Shown: positions 61,889 through 64,000 of the stretch, piece by piece | Numbering within the stretch: position 1 is the first letter of the stretch | Layout of the letters: the number at the start of each line of letters is the position of its first letter | Source of the DNA: Pseudoalteromonas sp. P1-25 | Lineage (GTDB): Bacteria > Pseudomonadota > Gammaproteobacteria > Enterobacterales > Alteromonadaceae | Direction of reading: 5' to 3' | Length of the DNA stretch: 64,000 nucleotides | Assembly: GCF_001401805.1 (NCBI RefSeq) | Contig: NZ_LKDW01000014.1 | Location: forward strand, 1 to 64,000 | Notes under the pieces: generated by a model | What the model saw: the letters and a program-made list of their open reading frames with translations, nothing else | Databases searched by the model: none | What the model was told of the DNA's origin: nothing | Program-made: the position numbers and the translations under genes

Positions 61889-63304
61889 TTACTGCTCTTG
61901 CACAGGAGTTTTAGCAATATTCCAGCCACCACCTAAGGCTTTATACAAGTTAATTTGGCTGGCAAGGTAAGCCTGCTGACCCGTTATTAACTGCTGTTGA
62001 GCCGAGTACCACGTACGTTGAGCATCAAGTACTTGTAGGTAGCTATCAGCGCCTTTTTCGTAACGCATTTTTGATAAATCGTAAGTAAGCTGACGCGAAC
62101 TTATTAGCATATCGAGGGCATCTAGTTGCTCTTTATAGCCTTCTCTATCTGCTAATGCATCGGCGGTTTCACGAAACGCATTTTGAATTTTTTGTTGGTA
62201 AGTAGCCACTGCAATTTCTTGATCAGCCTTAGCAACATCTAGGTTTGCTTGGTTACGGCCCATAGTAAAAATCGGTAAGTTTATCGACGGTACAAAGCTC
62301 CATGTCCCTGAGCCTGAATCAAACAAGCCACTTAAATCACTAGACGTACTTCCCGCCGCTGCCGTTAAGCTAATGCTAGGGTAAAAAGCCGCACGTGCTA
62401 TACCAATATTCGCGTTTGCGGCTAATAAAGCGTGCTCAGCGGCTTTAATATCAGGGCGCTGCGTTAGTAAATCAGAGGGTAAACCAACCGGTACTTCTGG
62501 TAAATCCAATAAATTGGTTAACGAATTAGTTGGCAATAAATCACTCGATACAGGCTGCCCTACCAGTAAATCTAATGCGCTTTTATCACGTTTTAACAAG
62601 CGTTTATACGTTGCTATATCCACTTTTGCAGTAGCGACAGTACTTTTAAGCTGCTCAAGCGTAATGGCCGATGTAGCGCCTAAATCAAAGCTTTTTTGCG
62701 TAAGCGAAAGTGACTCTTGTTGCGAGCTTAATGTTTCTTTAGCGAGTTCTAATAACTGTAAGTCGGTGGCGTAGTTTAGCCACGCATTAGCAAGTTCAGC
62801 AATAAGTGAAATTTGCGTGCTGTACTGAGTAAGCTCAGTGTTATAAAGGTTTTGCAGGGCTTGCTCTGATTGATTACGTACCTTGCCCCAAATATCCAAC
62901 TCATAAGAAGTAATACCCACTGTAGCACTGTATTGTGAGCTAATTGTGGCTTCGCCACTACCTGACAACTCAGCAGGCAAACGCTGGCGTGTACCACTGG
63001 CGTTAAAATCTAACGATGGGTATAAAGCCGAGTCTTCAATTTGGTATAAGCCACGAACGCGCTGTACATTAAGCGCTGCAATTTGCATATCCTTATTATG
63101 CTCAAGGCTTAAGCCAATCAGGGTTTTTAATTTTTCATCGTTAAAAAATTGCTGCCAATGTAATTGCTGTGCTGATGCTTGCTCAGTGTCAGATGCATAT
63201 GCATCTGGCACTGGTAAAGTAAGCTCTTTTTGCTCTGGCGCTAATTGGCAACCACTTAAAATAACAAGCGTAATAGCGCTTAAACTTAGACGTTTTTTGC
63301 TCAT
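61889..63304 (-). CDS. outer-membrane efflux channel lipoprotein (OprM/NodT family), second pump
   Basis: The 471-residue protein has a lipobox ([10 protein letters not shown], Cys19) and the two-repeat helical barrel typical of OprM/AdeC-like channels. Blocks include GVTSYELD-like [54 protein letters not shown] and [17 protein letters not shown]. Its ATG overlaps the stop of the permease gene (ATGA), so they are translated together. It differs from the first channel in the window, so the two pumps are not a recent duplication. Confidence 0.94.
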   Translation of the reverse strand: MSKKRLSLSAITLVILSGCQLAPEQKELTLPVPDAYASDTEQASAQQLHWQQFFNDEKLKTLIGLSLEHNKDMQIAALNVQRVRGLYQIEDSALYPSLDFNASGTRQRLPAELSGSGEATISSQYSATVGITSYELDIWGKVRNQSEQALQNLYNTELTQYSTQISLIAELANAWLNYATDLQLLELAKETLSSQQESLSLTQKSFDLGATSAITLEQLKSTVATAKVDIATYKRLLKRDKSALDLLVGQPVSSDLLPTNSLTNLLDLPEVPVGLPSDLLTQRPDIKAAEHALLAANANIGIARAAFYPSISLTAAAGSTSSDLSGLFDSGSGTWSFVPSINLPIFTMGRNQANLDVAKADQEIAVATYQQKIQNAFRETADALADREGYKEQLDALDMLISSRQLTYDLSKMRYEKGADSYLQVLDAQRTWYSAQQQLITGQQAYLASQINLYKALGGGWNIAKTPVQEQ

Positions 63305-64000
63305 TGCGCGCGCTCCTTTTTGTCTTCGCTATTTGCCATAGGGAATAAACGACGAACTAATACAAAGAATAACGGCACAAATACCACGACTAAAATAGAA
63401 GAGGCAAGCGTACCACCAATAATTGAAATACCCAGTGCATTTTGTGCGCCTGAGCCAGCACTTGAGGCAATAGCAAGTGGAATAACACCACAAATAAAGG
63501 CCATAGATGTCATAAGTATGGGGCGTAAACGCAAGCGTACGGCAGCAACAGCCGCATCGACTAAGCTTAAGCCTTCTTGCATTTTATGAATCGCAAACTC
63601 TACAATTAATATTGCATTTTTAGAGGCAAGACCTATGGTGGTTAACAAACCAACCTGTAAGTATATATCGTTAGATAATCCAGCCGTTAGTGCAGCAACC
63701 ATAGCGCCAAATATACCCAGTGGCACAATAAGCATTACAGCAAATGGTACCGACCAACTTTCATAAAGCGCTGCTAAACATAAAAATACAAACAACAGCG
63801 ATAAACCATATAGCAATGGCGCTTGGCCGCTACTTGAGCGCTCTTGAAACGAAATACCGGTCCACTCAGAGGCAATACCATTAGGTAATTGCTTTACTAA
63901 GCGCTCCATTTCATCCATTGCTTGGCCTGTACTGTAACCTGGCGCAGCAGTACCTTGAATTTCCATTGCTGAAAAACCATTGTAACGCTCAAGACGCGGC
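63301..64000 (-). CDS. RND multidrug efflux permease, HAE1 family, C-terminal part
   Basis: The frame is open to the window edge and shows only the last 232 or so residues. The visible start [16 protein letters not shown] is a conserved block of the second porter domain, and [14 protein letters not shown] with the following helices forms the last membrane part. It ends [12 protein letters not shown]. The Met at 63966 is internal, not the start. With the overlapping channel gene and the TetR gene it forms a second multidrug pump locus; the adaptor gene is expected beyond the window. Confidence 0.94.
   Translation of the reverse strand, partial: PRLERYNGFSAMEIQGTAAPGYSTGQAMDEMERLVKQLPNGIASEWTGISFQERSSSGQAPLLYGLSLLFVFLCLAALYESWSVPFAVMLIVPLGIFGAMVAALTAGLSNDIYLQVGLLTTIGLASKNAILIVEFAIHKMQEGLSLVDAAVAAVRLRLRPILMTSMAFICGVIPLAIASSAGSGAQNALGISIIGGTLASSILVVVFVPLFFVLVRRLFPMANSEDKKERAQ

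Noticed and set aside
63964..63966. Met at 63966 as the start of the second RND permease gene
   Set aside because: The frame continues upstream to the window edge with conserved RND sequence ([11 protein letters not shown]), so this Met is internal.

Overview
The window looks like chromosomal DNA of a marine gammaproteobacterium of the order Alteromonadales, most likely Pseudoalteromonas or a close relative. This rests on the AT-rich base composition, the mix of gene families (Oar-like TonB receptor, pqiABC, homogentisate genes, DUF4331/HupE cluster, GlyGly-CTERM protein, several outer-membrane lipoproteins) and the integron-type attC site. It is an inference, since no rRNA or species-specific marker is present. 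No tRNA, rRNA, CRISPR array, prophage or complete insertion sequence was seen.

Layout. 1-1.8 kb: an accessory patch on the minus strand with a 94-bp tandem repeat, an esterase gene, a clear integron attC site and a GNAT acetyltransferase cassette, with no integrase gene in view. 2.3-4.5 kb: a FadE-type acyl-CoA dehydrogenase. 4.8-11.6 kb: an operon for a tripartite RND efflux pump (adaptor, permease, outer-membrane channel) ending in an MDR-family oxidoreductase, with a divergent LysR regulator. 12.6-13.7 kb: a membrane diguanylate cyclase. 13.8-19.5 kb: molybdenum-hydroxylase genes (XdhC-like, MocA-like, 2Fe-2S subunit, Tat-exported molybdopterin subunit, MoaA). 19.7-27.7 kb: single genes (DUF6279 lipoprotein, Sel1 protein, aldehyde dehydrogenase, DctB-like kinase, small proteins, receiver domain, DUF1761, YbaK). 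28-31.3 kb: dnaK-dnaJ with a sigma32-type promoter. 31.5-36.3 kb: a thioesterase and pqiABC. 36.6-46 kb: secreted and envelope enzymes (M16 peptidase, MAPEG, cyclophilin, 5'-nucleotidase, S1/P1 nuclease) and a PhnD-like/membrane-protein gene pair. 46.4-49.5 kb: the Oar-like receptor. 49.6-52.4 kb: MarR regulator and homogentisate catabolism (hmgA, maiA). 52.4-55 kb: three small proteins and a phosphatase/lipid-kinase fusion. 55.5-61.1 kb: an ECF sigma/anti-sigma operon followed by DUF4331, a cadherin-like lipoprotein, a TPR protein and a HupE/UreJ membrane protein. 61.2-64 kb: TetR regulator, outer-membrane channel and the C-terminal part of a second RND pump, which runs off the window.

Most notable: (a) the ECF module. 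The same bipartite sequence, TTTTGCATCyAAT-N13-CGTTwAT, lies upstream of the sigma gene and of the DUF4331 gene, which suggests an autoregulated ECF promoter controlling an envelope system of unknown function. (b) Two near-identical copies of a ~267-bp non-coding element with terminal inverted repeats lie in opposite orientation about 9.7 kb apart. One supplies the stop codon of a GlyGly-CTERM cyclophilin gene and the other sits in the marR-hmgA promoter region. (c) The integron cassette patch without an integrase.
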